A stretch of 64,000 bases of DNA from positions 1 to 64,000 of the forward strand of contig JAIUNK010000023.1 of assembly GCA_020161845.1 (NCBI GenBank). Reading direction: 5' to 3'. Source of the stretch: Actinomycetota bacterium (GTDB lineage Bacteria; Actinomycetota; Actinomycetes; Actinomycetales; Dermatophilaceae). A program made the translations under genes and the position numbers. The notes under the pieces are model-generated. The model had not been told where the DNA came from and searched no databases. It saw only the letters and a list, made by a program, of their open reading frames with translations. Positions 32,506 to 41,063 of the stretch are shown here, piece by piece; within the stretch, counting starts at the first letter, position 1, and every line of letters begins with the position of its first letter.

Positions 32506-34307
32506 CGGGTGCCTCCGAGGTACTTCAGGACGACGGCGTCGCCATCGCGGTGGACCACCCGGTAGTCCGGGGAGTTCTCGAACATCGCCACGAGGCGGTC
32601 GTATTCGTCGGCGGTGAAGTGGCCCCACATCGTGCCCGCGCGCTCCTGGCTGGGCCCGAGGATCAGGTAGCCGTTGGCCGGGTCGACGCGCCGGAACATC
32701 GTGTCGGCGCCCTCGACCAGGTCCGCCAGCGTGAACGGCCCGGGCGGGAGTTCACCGAGGATCGAGGGGGTGTAGTTCCCGTCGGGGGAGAAATGCTCGC
32801 CGTAGTTGCCGGTGCTGCGCGCCGGCACGTTGCCGTTGAGGTAGATGGCGTAGCTGCCGGGCGGGGTGTTCGTCTCGAACCAGCGCGAGGCCGCCACGTC
32901 CGCACCACTCATGTAGTTGCTGCGGTCGGCGGCCATCGACGCGAACAGGCACGGCCCGAAGATGAGCACGGCGGTCGCCGCGGCGACGCCGGCCCCGGCG
33001 CGGGGCCGCAGCCGGGTCAGGCCGTAGGCGCCGAAGGCCGCCAACCAGGGCAGCGAGTAGACGTACACCCGGAGCATGCCCTCCGCGCCGTACCCGTTCA
33101 TCGCGAGCACGACGACGGACGCGCCGGCGAGCGCGAACAGGGCCGGGTCGGGGGTACGGCGTCGCAGCTGCGCCACCGCGCCGGCCACGGCCACCAGGGC
33201 CACGATGCCGGTGGTGACCCGGGCACTCGAACCGGTCAGCGCCATCCAGGGCAGCGCCGGGTAGCCCTCCGCCGTGGGGGTGCGGACGTTGTCCATCACG
33301 TTGAAGTTGAGCAGCGTGACCCGAGCCGACAGATACTCCCAGGCGGTCGCGAGCCAGGCCACCTCCAGGAGCGGCACCAGGACGACGACCCACCAGGCGC
33401 GCACCCGGAAGGCCAGCACGAGCACGCCGAGCTGGAGCAGCGTGGCGACGGGCGTCAACTGGTGCGTCGTCGTGAGCGCGGCGAACGCGAGGACGGCGAT
33501 GATCCCGGGGGCCGCCGTCCCGGCCGACTCGACGCCGCCGCGGCGGGGGCGTAGGCGGAGGCGGCCCAGCATCCGGGCCAGCCAGCGGCGCGGTTCGCGG
33601 CTGACGACGCCGCGCAGCACGGCCCCGAAGAAGATCAGTTGCAGGCAGATCGCCAGGGCCTGCGGGGCGTAGTAGCCCTGCCCGATCCAGTTGCCGAGCA
33701 GGTAAATGGCGACGGCGCCCCACCGGACGCGCCGGTCGCGGCTGATCCCGCCGACGGCGTAATAGACGCAAAACCCGAACAGCACCGCGAAGAACGGCTC
33801 CGCCCACCGGGCCATCGTCATGGGGTCGACGGTGGTCAGGCGGGTGAGCGCGGCGCCGAGGGCGAAGAAGCCCGGCCAGTTCTGGTAGATGTCCAGGCTG
33901 CGGTCGATGGGGTGGCCGGCGAGGAAATACTCCGTCACGCCCAGGTGCTTGTAGGCCCAGGCGTACCGGGGGAACTCGTAGAGCACCGCGGTGGTGCCGA
34001 ACAGCACGGCGGTGACGGCCAGGTGCAGAACGGACAGGGCCCAGGAGGCGGCCCGACCCCGTACGGCGTACGCCAGCAGACCCGCCGCGCTCAGCCCGGC
34101 GGCCGCGAACCAGGCGGGCGGCGCCTGTCCGAGCAGGCCCAGCCCGGTCATGGTGTCCGGATCGACCCTGAAGCCGGGGATGGAGTAGGCCCACAAGGCG
34201 AGGCCGAGCAGGCCGACGCCGGCGGCCCAGCCGGTCTCTCGGGCCGAGCCTGTCCGTTCGGGCTCGGGCGTCGCGTCGGGCCGGACGGCCGGGGCGACTG
34301 CGACCAC
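32502..34307 (-). CDS. Multi-spanning membrane protein, GT-C-like or polysaccharide assembly
   Basis: A 601-residue protein with about 12 predicted hydrophobic helices and a soluble C-terminal part of about 130 residues. The first periplasmic loop contains ...PIDRSLDIYQNWPGFFALG with acidic residues in the position typical of GT-C enzymes. The soluble end includes SNYMSGADVAASRWFETNTP. It resembles actinobacterial membrane glycosyltransferases that use lipid-linked sugars. The GTG at 34307 has AAGGAGG seven bases upstream, a strong start. Coupled by ATGA to the following GT2. Function is inferred from topology only. Confidence 0.75.
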   Translation of the reverse strand: MVAVAPAVRPDATPEPERTGSARETGWAAGVGLLGLALWAYSIPGFRVDPDTMTGLGLLGQAPPAWFAAAGLSAAGLLAYAVRGRAASWALSVLHLAVTAVLFGTTAVLYEFPRYAWAYKHLGVTEYFLAGHPIDRSLDIYQNWPGFFALGAALTRLTTVDPMTMARWAEPFFAVLFGFCVYYAVGGISRDRRVRWGAVAIYLLGNWIGQGYYAPQALAICLQLIFFGAVLRGVVSREPRRWLARMLGRLRLRPRRGGVESAGTAAPGIIAVLAFAALTTTHQLTPVATLLQLGVLVLAFRVRAWWVVVLVPLLEVAWLATAWEYLSARVTLLNFNVMDNVRTPTAEGYPALPWMALTGSSARVTTGIVALVAVAGAVAQLRRRTPDPALFALAGASVVVLAMNGYGAEGMLRVYVYSLPWLAAFGAYGLTRLRPRAGAGVAAATAVLIFGPCLFASMAADRSNYMSGADVAASRWFETNTPPGSYAIYLNGNVPARSTGNYGEHFSPDGNYTPSILGELPPGPFTLADLVEGADTMFRRVDPANGYLILGPSQERAGTMWGHFTADEYDRLVAMFENSPDYRVVHRDGDAVVLKYLGGTR

Positions 34308-34464
34308 GTCCGCCTCCTTGCTGGCGCTGCGTGCGGGCGACGCAGGAATGCTTGTCGCAGCTCCTATCGTCCGAAGTCGCCGGGAACTGCGCGTCTCGCC
34401 GGGATGGGCAGGACCGGACCGCCGCCGTGGGTCATCGCGAGGCGAGGGCCGCCAGGGCGAGCGC

Positions 34465-36252
34465 TCAGTCGGATTCGCGACGCCGGGCCGCGGCCAGGAG
34501 CGTTCGCCCGGTCGCCTTGGCGGCGGCGACGGCTTGCTCCGCAGCGACCGATGCCGGTCCGGGGCGGCGGTCGTAACCGTCGTCGACGCCGGCCAGGGCG
34601 ACGACGAGTTGGTCGGCGGTCATGGCGGCGCCCACCTCGAGGCGGGCGAGGGCGAAGGGGTCCCGCCGGGCGGACCAGGCGCTGGTCCCGATGGCGAACG
34701 CGGCGGCATAGCCGGCGCGCCGGGCCAGGGTCCGGACGACGGGGTTGTGGTCGCCGAAGGGGTACGCCAGGAGCAACGGCCCGCCCGGCTGGATCGCGTT
34801 GATCAGGTCGGCGGAGCGACGGAGCTCGCGGTACGCCGCGGTTGGCGCGATCTGGGTCAGGTGCGGGTGGGTCACGGTGTGCGACCCGAGCAGCCATCCG
34901 GCACCGCGCAAGTCGCCCAGACCGGACTCGTCGAGCAGCATCCGGTCGGCGCTGTCCCAGGCGTTGGGCGCGCCGAGCAGGCCGGTGACGACGAAGCAGG
35001 CGGCGGCGGCGTCGTGGTCGGTCAGGACCGGTACGGCGTGCTCCGGCAGGCCGGCGAACGCGTCGTCGAACGTGAGGTAGACGGTGCGGGCGCTGTCCGG
35101 CCAGGCGAGGGCGAAGGGGTCGGCGAGGTCGCGGGGATCGCCGAAGCGGTAGCCCGCCGCGGCCAGGGCGTCGAGGTGCGCCTCGAGCTGGTCGGCGCTC
35201 ACGGCGTACCCATCCGGCACGGTCTGGCCGGCGGCGACGACGTCGTGGTAGGCGAGAACGATCGGGCCGGTGACGGTGGCCAGGCCCCCCGCCTCGGCGA
35301 CGCCCCGCCAGTAGCGCCGGTCCCGGGCCACGACGAGCGCGGCCAGCGCGGCGTCGCCGGCGTTGGGGCGCGAGGCGGCCTCGACGACGAGTCGCTCCAC
35401 GGGGGCCCAGGCGGCGTCCGGTACCAGCCGGGCGACCCGCTTGACGGCGCGGGCCGCCGGGCGCGGGTCGGTGTGGTCGGCGGCGATAGCGGGTCCGAGC
35501 CCGGGGTGGCGGCGCGAGAGCAGGGCCTGCGCCGGGCCGGCCTGGCCCCACTGACGCAGCAGTTGGGCGGGGGTGATCCGGTAGTCCTGAGAGGCGACGG
35601 CGTCGGCGGAGAAGACGACGCGGACGCCGGAGGCGGCGAGCCGGACGAGGAAGTCGGTGTCCTCGCCGCCGAAGGTCCCGCCGCGGGTGAAGTCCTCATC
35701 GAAGCCGCCGATGGCCTGGTACGCCGTGCGCCGTACCGCCATCTGCCCCGCCAGCAGGTCCCCGAGCTCCAGGTCGGTGTCGCCGGCGGCCAGGCGATCG
35801 GCCCGAGCCTGGGCCCACTGGGCGTAGCCGCGGGTCAGCGGCGTCACGGGCGTCTCGGCGGCGAGCGGGATGTGGCCGACGACGGCGGCCACGGCGGGAT
35901 CCGCAGCGAGGGCCGCGCAGTGGGCGGACAGCAGGTGCGGGCCGGCGCGCATGTCATCGTCGAGGAAGAGCAGCACGTTGCCGGTGGCCGCCGCGGCGCC
36001 ATGGTTCCGGGCCGCGCTGATGCCCTGGTTCGGCTGCTCCAGGATGCGCAAGCGGTCCTCGCCGGGGAAGGCGTCCCGCAAGGCACCGGCGGTGCCGTCG
36101 GTGCAGCCGTCGGCGACGACGACGATTTCGTGGGGTGTCACGTCCCGACAGGCCAGAAGGTCGCGGACCGCAGTGGTCACGGAGTCCTTGCGGTTGTACG
36201 TCGGGATGACGACGCTGACCCGCAGGCCGGCTCCGTCGTGCTCGTTCGCCAT
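34465..36252 (-). CDS. Family 2 glycosyltransferase fused to NodB polysaccharide deacetylase
   Basis: A 595-residue bifunctional protein. The N-terminal half is a GT2 domain (RVSVVIPTYNRKDSV, NQGISAARNHGAAAA, LLFLDDDMRAG with the DxD site, GGTFGGEDTDFLVRLA). The C-terminal half, from about residue 335, is a NodB-type deacetylase: GPIVLAYHDVV, VYLTFDDAFAGL (TFDD catalytic/metal Asp pair) and LLGSHTVTHPHL with the HxxxH metal site. It ends with LLLAYPFGDHN. It could add a sugar and N-deacetylate a chain, coupling polymer synthesis and deacetylation. Such fusions occur in actinobacteria. The ATG at 36252 has GGGGG six bases upstream. Confidence 0.88.
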   Translation of the reverse strand: MANEHDGAGLRVSVVIPTYNRKDSVTTAVRDLLACRDVTPHEIVVVADGCTDGTAGALRDAFPGEDRLRILEQPNQGISAARNHGAAAATGNVLLFLDDDMRAGPHLLSAHCAALAADPAVAAVVGHIPLAAETPVTPLTRGYAQWAQARADRLAAGDTDLELGDLLAGQMAVRRTAYQAIGGFDEDFTRGGTFGGEDTDFLVRLAASGVRVVFSADAVASQDYRITPAQLLRQWGQAGPAQALLSRRHPGLGPAIAADHTDPRPAARAVKRVARLVPDAAWAPVERLVVEAASRPNAGDAALAALVVARDRRYWRGVAEAGGLATVTGPIVLAYHDVVAAGQTVPDGYAVSADQLEAHLDALAAAGYRFGDPRDLADPFALAWPDSARTVYLTFDDAFAGLPEHAVPVLTDHDAAAACFVVTGLLGAPNAWDSADRMLLDESGLGDLRGAGWLLGSHTVTHPHLTQIAPTAAYRELRRSADLINAIQPGGPLLLAYPFGDHNPVVRTLARRAGYAAAFAIGTSAWSARRDPFALARLEVGAAMTADQLVVALAGVDDGYDRRPGPASVAAEQAVAAAKATGRTLLAAARRRESD

Positions 36253-36334
36253 GTCCATCCCCCAGTTCTCGGTACCGCTCCACTCGGGGGCCACCCCCGA
36301 GTTGCTGAATGTTGCGTCCCCCGTGCGCGGCGCG

Positions 36335-37855
36335 CTACCGGGTCACCTGCCACACGGCGCGCAGACCGAAGGTGGTCGCCAACACCACAGCGGCGCCGCA
36401 CGCCCAGTTCTGACCATTTCCGGCGGGCAGCGCCGCGAGCCCGACCGCGGCCGCGGCGGCGGCGGCGATGAGCGGCGTTCGGCGGGACAGGCCGGGTCGG
36501 TAGCCGACGCGGCGGGCGAGGTACGTCGTGACCAGCATGCCGACGCTGAAACCGGCGACCACGGCCGTCGCGGAGCCGAGCAGCCCCCAGCGGGGGACGG
36601 CCACCAGGTTCCACGCGACGTTCGTCACGGCGGCCGCGAGGAGCCCGCGGCTGACGTCCACGGAACGCCCGGCGCTGAGAAGGCCCTGGGTGGCGACGGC
36701 CGTCGCGGCCTCCGGCACCGTCGCGAGGGCGACGACCGCCGAGATGAGGACGAGTTCGTCGGTGTGGAAGCTGGCCGGGGCCCAGAGCCGCAGCACGAAC
36801 GGCGCCAGCCCGGCGACCCCGAGCAGCACCCATGGAAGGAGCTGGTAGAGGGAGTCGCGGGCGCGGACCAGGGTGTGTTCGGTGTCGCCCACGACCCCGA
36901 GGGCGAAGAACCGCGGCATCCACGAGCTGGCGAGCATCATCAGCAGCAGGACGGGCGCCGTCCCCAGGAGCGCGGCGATCTGGTAGCGGGCGACCTCGGT
37001 GGCGCCGTGCGCGTGGGCCAGGGTGATCCGGTCGAAGCTGGAGATGACCAGCGCGGCGAGCGCCGCCGGGACCAGGGCCAGGGAGAACGTCAGGCAGTCG
37101 CGGATCCGCGCCCGGTCCTGCGTGCCGAACGGGGCGGGAGTGATGTAGCCGAGCCCGACGACCGCGCCGAGTGCGGTGGCGGCGAGCTTGCCGGCGACGA
37201 AGAGGGTGGCCGAGGCATCCAGGTACAGGCAGATCGCGAGCCCAGCCGCGTCGGCGAGGACGCTCTGCAGGGCCATCAAGATCGCGTAGCCGGCCAGCTT
37301 GTCCTCGCTGCGCAGCAGCGAGGTCTGGGCGGTGGCGATCGCCGAGGCGCCGCCCCACCAGACCGCGAACCGAGACGCGCCACCGTAGTCGGACAGCCCG
37401 AAGGCGTGCACCCACAGCGGGCCGGTGAGGTCGAGCAGCAGGGTGATCGCCAGGGTAGTGACCACCGCGAAGCCCAGGAGCCGGCGGGCATTCTCGCGGC
37501 CCAGGTGGGCGTAGCTGCGCTGCAGGCCGGTCGCCAAGCTGAGGCCCGCGACCTGGAAGACCGCCTGCATGATGATCATGCTGGTAGTGACCATGCCGTA
37601 GTCGGCCGGCCCCAGCAGCCGGGTCACAAACGGGGTGAGCATCAGGCCGCCGACGAACTGCAGGGCGGCCGCCATGACGTAGAGGCCGTCGCGGCGGAAC
37701 AACGAGTCGCTCGGGGTGGCGCGCGCCGGAGCGAGCGGGTCGTCCCCGGCGAGGCCCGGGTGCCGGTCGAGGTCGGCGATCGACCGGCCACCCCCGCCAC
37801 TCACTTCGACCGCTGGGGCGACGCCGGCCCGTGAGGATCTCTGCGCGCGCGTCAT
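36335..37855 (-). CDS. Wzx-type polysaccharide flippase (lipopolysaccharide/teichoic export family)
   Basis: A 506-residue protein with 12-14 hydrophobic helices, beginning LFRRDGLYVMAAALQFVGGL, then RLLGPADYGMVTTSMII. This is the MATE-superfamily polysaccharide transporter signature (helix 1 followed by LGPxDYG). It would flip an undecaprenyl-linked repeat unit across the membrane. A soluble basic N-terminus of about 50 residues precedes the membrane domain, unusually long for Wzx. The stop of the following GT2 gene lies 1 base before its start. A second flippase is at 50479-51975. Confidence 0.88.
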   Translation of the reverse strand: MTRAQRSSRAGVAPAVEVSGGGGRSIADLDRHPGLAGDDPLAPARATPSDSLFRRDGLYVMAAALQFVGGLMLTPFVTRLLGPADYGMVTTSMIIMQAVFQVAGLSLATGLQRSYAHLGRENARRLLGFAVVTTLAITLLLDLTGPLWVHAFGLSDYGGASRFAVWWGGASAIATAQTSLLRSEDKLAGYAILMALQSVLADAAGLAICLYLDASATLFVAGKLAATALGAVVGLGYITPAPFGTQDRARIRDCLTFSLALVPAALAALVISSFDRITLAHAHGATEVARYQIAALLGTAPVLLLMMLASSWMPRFFALGVVGDTEHTLVRARDSLYQLLPWVLLGVAGLAPFVLRLWAPASFHTDELVLISAVVALATVPEAATAVATQGLLSAGRSVDVSRGLLAAAVTNVAWNLVAVPRWGLLGSATAVVAGFSVGMLVTTYLARRVGYRPGLSRRTPLIAAAAAAAVGLAALPAGNGQNWACGAAVVLATTFGLRAVWQVTR

Positions 37856-37856
37856 G

Positions 37857-38807
37857 TCAGCTGCTGGCCCTGTCGATGCCCACCTGGTGACCGCGCGCGG
37901 TGCGCTTGCTGCCGCTCCCTGGACGCAGCACGTGGACGATGCCGCCGCGACCGTGCGGATAGCGCGATGGCTTCTCCGCGATCAGGTCGATACCCCCGAC
38001 CAGCGTGAGCGCCGGAACCGGGCGGGTGTCATTGGCCGCCAGCGGGGCCGGCACCATCGCCTCCGGGCGGGCGCCGCGGCCGTAGCGCTCGGTGACGATC
38101 GTGCGCAGCACGCGCAGCCCGTCGGAGACGGCGTTGAGGTTGCTGGCGCCGTGCACACGGAGCCGCTCGACGCTGGGCACCTCGGTGACCAGCAGGTCGG
38201 CGGCGGCGACGCGGCAGGTCAGCAGCGTCTCGATCTCGAAGCCGTCGCCCCAGATGCGGTCCGTGCCGGGCGCCGGGACCAGCTGCGGGCTGGGCAGCTC
38301 CAGGGCCGGCAGGATGTCCCGCCAGAAGGCGTTGTAGCCGTAGCACAGGTCCGAGTAGCGGCCCTTGATCATCACGTTGGACAGCACGTTGAGGCCCTTG
38401 TTCCCGAGGCCGCGGACGACGGTGATGTCCTCGCTGCCGCCGCCGGGGGCGTTGCGGGTGCCCTTGGCGAAGTCGGCGCCGGCCTTCAGAGCCTGCACGA
38501 ACGCCGGGATCTCGGCCGGGTCGGCGGAGTAGTCGGCGTCGAACATGACGATGATGTCGCCGGTGGCCGCGGCGAAGCCGCAGACCAGGGCGTTGCCCTT
38601 GCCCTTGCGGGTCTGGGTGACCACCTTGATGTCCGGCATCAGGCGGCGCGCGGTGGCGACCGTGTCGTCCTTGCTGTTTCCGTCGACGAGGACGACCTCG
38701 TATACCGGCGGCAGCTCCGGCAGGATCAGCTCGAGGTTGCGGGCCTCGTTGAGCACCGGCACGACGATGGTGACGGTCGGGTTGATGTAGTTGCGGCTCT
38801 CGCGCAT
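37857..38807 (-). CDS. Family 2 glycosyltransferase (DPM/polyprenyl-phosphate type)
   Basis: A 316-residue GT2 enzyme of the dolichol/polyprenyl-phosphate type. It has VTIVVPVLNEARNLELIL, VLVDGNSKDDTV, TRKGKGNALVCGFAAATG and VMFDADYSADPAEIPAFV (the DxDY/S site). Enzymes with this arrangement move a sugar to polyprenyl phosphate to make a lipid-linked donor for GT-C enzymes such as the one at 32502-34307. The ATG at 38807 has GGAG about 10 bases upstream. A short C-terminal tail of basic residues follows. It is the first gene of the minus-strand block ending at 31456. Confidence 0.88.
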   Translation of the reverse strand: MRESRNYINPTVTIVVPVLNEARNLELILPELPPVYEVVLVDGNSKDDTVATARRLMPDIKVVTQTRKGKGNALVCGFAAATGDIIVMFDADYSADPAEIPAFVQALKAGADFAKGTRNAPGGGSEDITVVRGLGNKGLNVLSNVMIKGRYSDLCYGYNAFWRDILPALELPSPQLVPAPGTDRIWGDGFEIETLLTCRVAAADLLVTEVPSVERLRVHGASNLNAVSDGLRVLRTIVTERYGRGARPEAMVPAPLAANDTRPVPALTLVGGIDLIAEKPSRYPHGRGGIVHVLRPGSGSKRTARGHQVGIDRASS

Positions 38808-39164
38808 GACGTTCGGCTCCCGCGGATACGGGGGGAAACGCACTGTCGCTGACGACAGGTCCGAGATCGCTGTGCTGCAGTGGGCGGCACGATGAACGGT
38901 CAGACGAAGGAGTGTGCCCGCACCAGGTTCCGACCGGGTGTTCCCCCACCCCCGGGACCCACAGTGTGCGGTGTGATCGGACCCTCCCCAGGGCCGATCG
39001 GTCTGTTCGTTAATCGTGTCGACCACGCGAGTTCGGCGAGGTCTCGAACGCGGCCCCGTCCCCATTTTCAGGACCGCTTGTGACATATTGACGATGACAT
39101 GGCGGGCCGGAGTTGTACAGCCGACCTACTCCGGGCTGGGCGACACACAAGGGGGTGGGAGGCC
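38808..39164. other. Intergenic region between GT2 and the small Cys-rich gene
   Basis: 357 bp, divergent starts on both sides. A short hairpin TGTCG-CTGA-CGACA lies at 38844-38857. No further gene or clear promoter was seen. Confidence 0.5.
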
Positions 39165-39368
39165 ATGGCGTCCGGAGATTGCCGGTGCGGTCACGACCGC
39201 GACAGCCATCGGCATTACCGCCGCGGTGACGATTGTGCGCTCTGCGACTGCCCACATTTCCGGGGCGAATCGGCCTTCTGGGGAAAGCTATTCGGGAACG
39301 GCCGGGGAGCCGGCTCCGGCTCGGAGGGTGATGCCGTACGCCGCCCCGAGGCGCCACCACAGCCCTGA
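39165..39368 (+). CDS. Tiny Cys/His-rich zinc-binding protein
   Basis: A 67-residue protein from the ATG at 39165, which has GGGAGG five bases upstream. The first 30 residues hold six Cys or His pairs (CRCGHDRDSHRHYRRGDDCA, then LCDCPHF), a compact zinc-site pattern. Gly- and Ser-rich residues follow. Small proteins with CGHxxxxHxHYRxGxxCxxCxCxxF are common in actinobacteria and are unstudied. It is isolated, 282 bp before the CoA-transferase gene. Confidence 0.6.
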   Translation: MASGDCRCGHDRDSHRHYRRGDDCALCDCPHFRGESAFWGKLFGNGRGAGSGSEGDAVRRPEAPPQP

Positions 39369-39484
39369 GCGGGTCCTGGTTTCGAGCCCCTCGCCGGCCC
39401 CCCGCGCTGAGATACAACGCGGCGCCGTACGCCGCCACCCGCAGCTCCCCACTCGCCACTCGCCGTCGCTCCCCGCCCTCCTCG

Positions 39485-39522
39485 AACCACGGTATGGAGG
39501 TAGCTGCGCCGAGCGGTCGGGC
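39485..39522. repeat. Palindromic dispersed repeat, copy D
   Basis: Contains ACCACGGTATG followed by TGCGCCGAGCGG, matching the reverse complement of copy C over most of its length. It lies between the Cys-rich gene and the CoA-transferase gene. The left arm of the hairpin is damaged here. Confidence 0.5.
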
Positions 39523-39650
39523 CAACGCCCTCACGCGTCACGCTCGAATCCCTCGGGTGAGCGGCCGTTCACCGCAGGCGGTGGGGCGCTGAGCGCCTCG
39601 CGACCAGCTGCTCTGGCCGCCACGGGCCGAGCTGTGTCAGCTTGGCCATC

Positions 39651-41063
39651 GTGACCAGCGCCGGGATCGTCGATCAGCCCGTCGCCGTCCCTGCCCTGCA
39701 CCACCACCTCGCCCCCGCCCTCGGGCTGGCCCCGGCCGACGTCGTCGCCCCGGTCCGCGGACCGCGGCTGTGGTGGGCCGGGCCCCTGGACGTCGAGGGT
39801 CTGGCCCTGGGCTCCGTGCAGGCCGCCCTGACCGCGGCCAACGCCCTGCTGGGGCACCCCAGCTTCGCCGTGGACGCCCGCCGCGTCGGCGCCTGGTTCG
39901 ACTCCCTGCGCACGCTGCGCGTCGACGGCCGCGCGCCGGTCGGGTTCGCCGCCCTGTCCGGCTTCTTCGCCTGCGCCGATGGCTTCGTCCGATTGCACGG
40001 CAACTACCCGCAGCACGCCGCCGCCATCGCCCGGGCGTTCGGCACCGACGACCCCGCGGCGCTGGGCCACGTCGTGGCAGGTCTGTCGGCGGCCTCGGTG
40101 GAGGACCAGGTCCGCCGTGAGGGCGGGGTCGCCGCAGCGGTCCGTACGACGTCCGCATGGCTCGCCTCCCCGATGGGTCGCGCCGTCGACGCCACCCCGT
40201 GGATCCGGTTCGCCGGAGCCGCGCCCGCCGGGCCCGACTACGAACCCCTAACCCGCCCGCTGGACGACCTGACCGGCCTGCGCGTCCTCGACATGACCAC
40301 GGTGATCGCGGGGCCGACAGCCGGACGACTCCTGGCGCTGCTCGGCGCCGACGTGCTGCGCGTCGACCCGCCGCACCGCCCGGAGCTCCTGGATCAGCAC
40401 CTGGACACCTCGTTCGGCAAGAGGACGGCTCTGGCGGATCTTGCCGATGCGGCCGGCCTGGCCCGGGTGCGCGAGTTGCTGGACACCGCGGACGTGCTGC
40501 TCACGGCGTACCGCCCCGGCGCCCTTGCTCGGTTCGGACTGGACGCCGCGACGCTTCGGTCCGACCATCCGGGCCTCGCGGTCGTCGAGATCAACGCCTG
40601 GGGCGACCGCGGGCCGTGGGGTCGAGCGCGCGGCTTCGACAGCATCGTCCAGGCGGCGGTCGGCATCGCCGACATCTACGCCAGCCGCGACGCCGACGGG
40701 ATGCGGCGGCCGGGCGCCCTCCCGGTACAGGCGTTGGACCACGCAACCGGGTACGCCGCAGCGGCGGCCGCCCTGGCGCTGGTGCACCGCCGACTGACTC
40801 AGGGTCAGGCCGGCACCGCGCAGATCAGCCTGGCCGGCACCGCCCACGTGCTGCTGAGGCTGCCCGGGGCCGACCCGGGCCGGCTGGATCTGCCGCCGGC
40901 CGTCGGAGAACTGGACAGCGTCTACGGCCGGCTGTCCTACGCGAGCCCGGCCGTGGTCTCGGACGGCCGACACCTGGACTACCCGGGTCCGCCCCGCAGG
41001 TACGGCCTGGACCCGTTGAGCTGGACTCCCGATGGCACGAACGCGGCTGCTATGGCGCCGTGA
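39651..41063 (+). CDS. CaiB/BaiF-type CoA transferase
   Basis: A 470-residue family III CoA transferase-like protein. From about residue 210 the CaiB core begins: LTGLRVLDMTTVIAGPTAGR, then LGADVLRVDPPHRPELLDQH, and ADVLLTAYRPGALARFGLD. The second part (VQALDHATGYAAAAAALALV) fits the family's conserved segment. The first 200 residues resemble the other half of the fold, so the protein may be a two-domain or permuted version. GTG at 39651 was chosen; a TTG at 39642 is possible and no strong RBS marks either. It would move CoA between organic acids; substrate unknown. It converges with the DUF4038 gene and overlaps it by 14 bp. Confidence 0.85.
   Translation: MTSAGIVDQPVAVPALHHHLAPALGLAPADVVAPVRGPRLWWAGPLDVEGLALGSVQAALTAANALLGHPSFAVDARRVGAWFDSLRTLRVDGRAPVGFAALSGFFACADGFVRLHGNYPQHAAAIARAFGTDDPAALGHVVAGLSAASVEDQVRREGGVAAAVRTTSAWLASPMGRAVDATPWIRFAGAAPAGPDYEPLTRPLDDLTGLRVLDMTTVIAGPTAGRLLALLGADVLRVDPPHRPELLDQHLDTSFGKRTALADLADAAGLARVRELLDTADVLLTAYRPGALARFGLDAATLRSDHPGLAVVEINAWGDRGPWGRARGFDSIVQAAVGIADIYASRDADGMRRPGALPVQALDHATGYAAAAAALALVHRRLTQGQAGTAQISLAGTAHVLLRLPGADPGRLDLPPAVGELDSVYGRLSYASPAVVSDGRHLDYPGPPRRYGLDPLSWTPDGTNAAAMAP

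Noticed and set aside
35870..37834. 654-codon plus-strand frame
   Set aside because: It covers parts of the flippase and GT2-deacetylase genes on the opposite strand and consists of low-complexity Gly/Arg/Glu.
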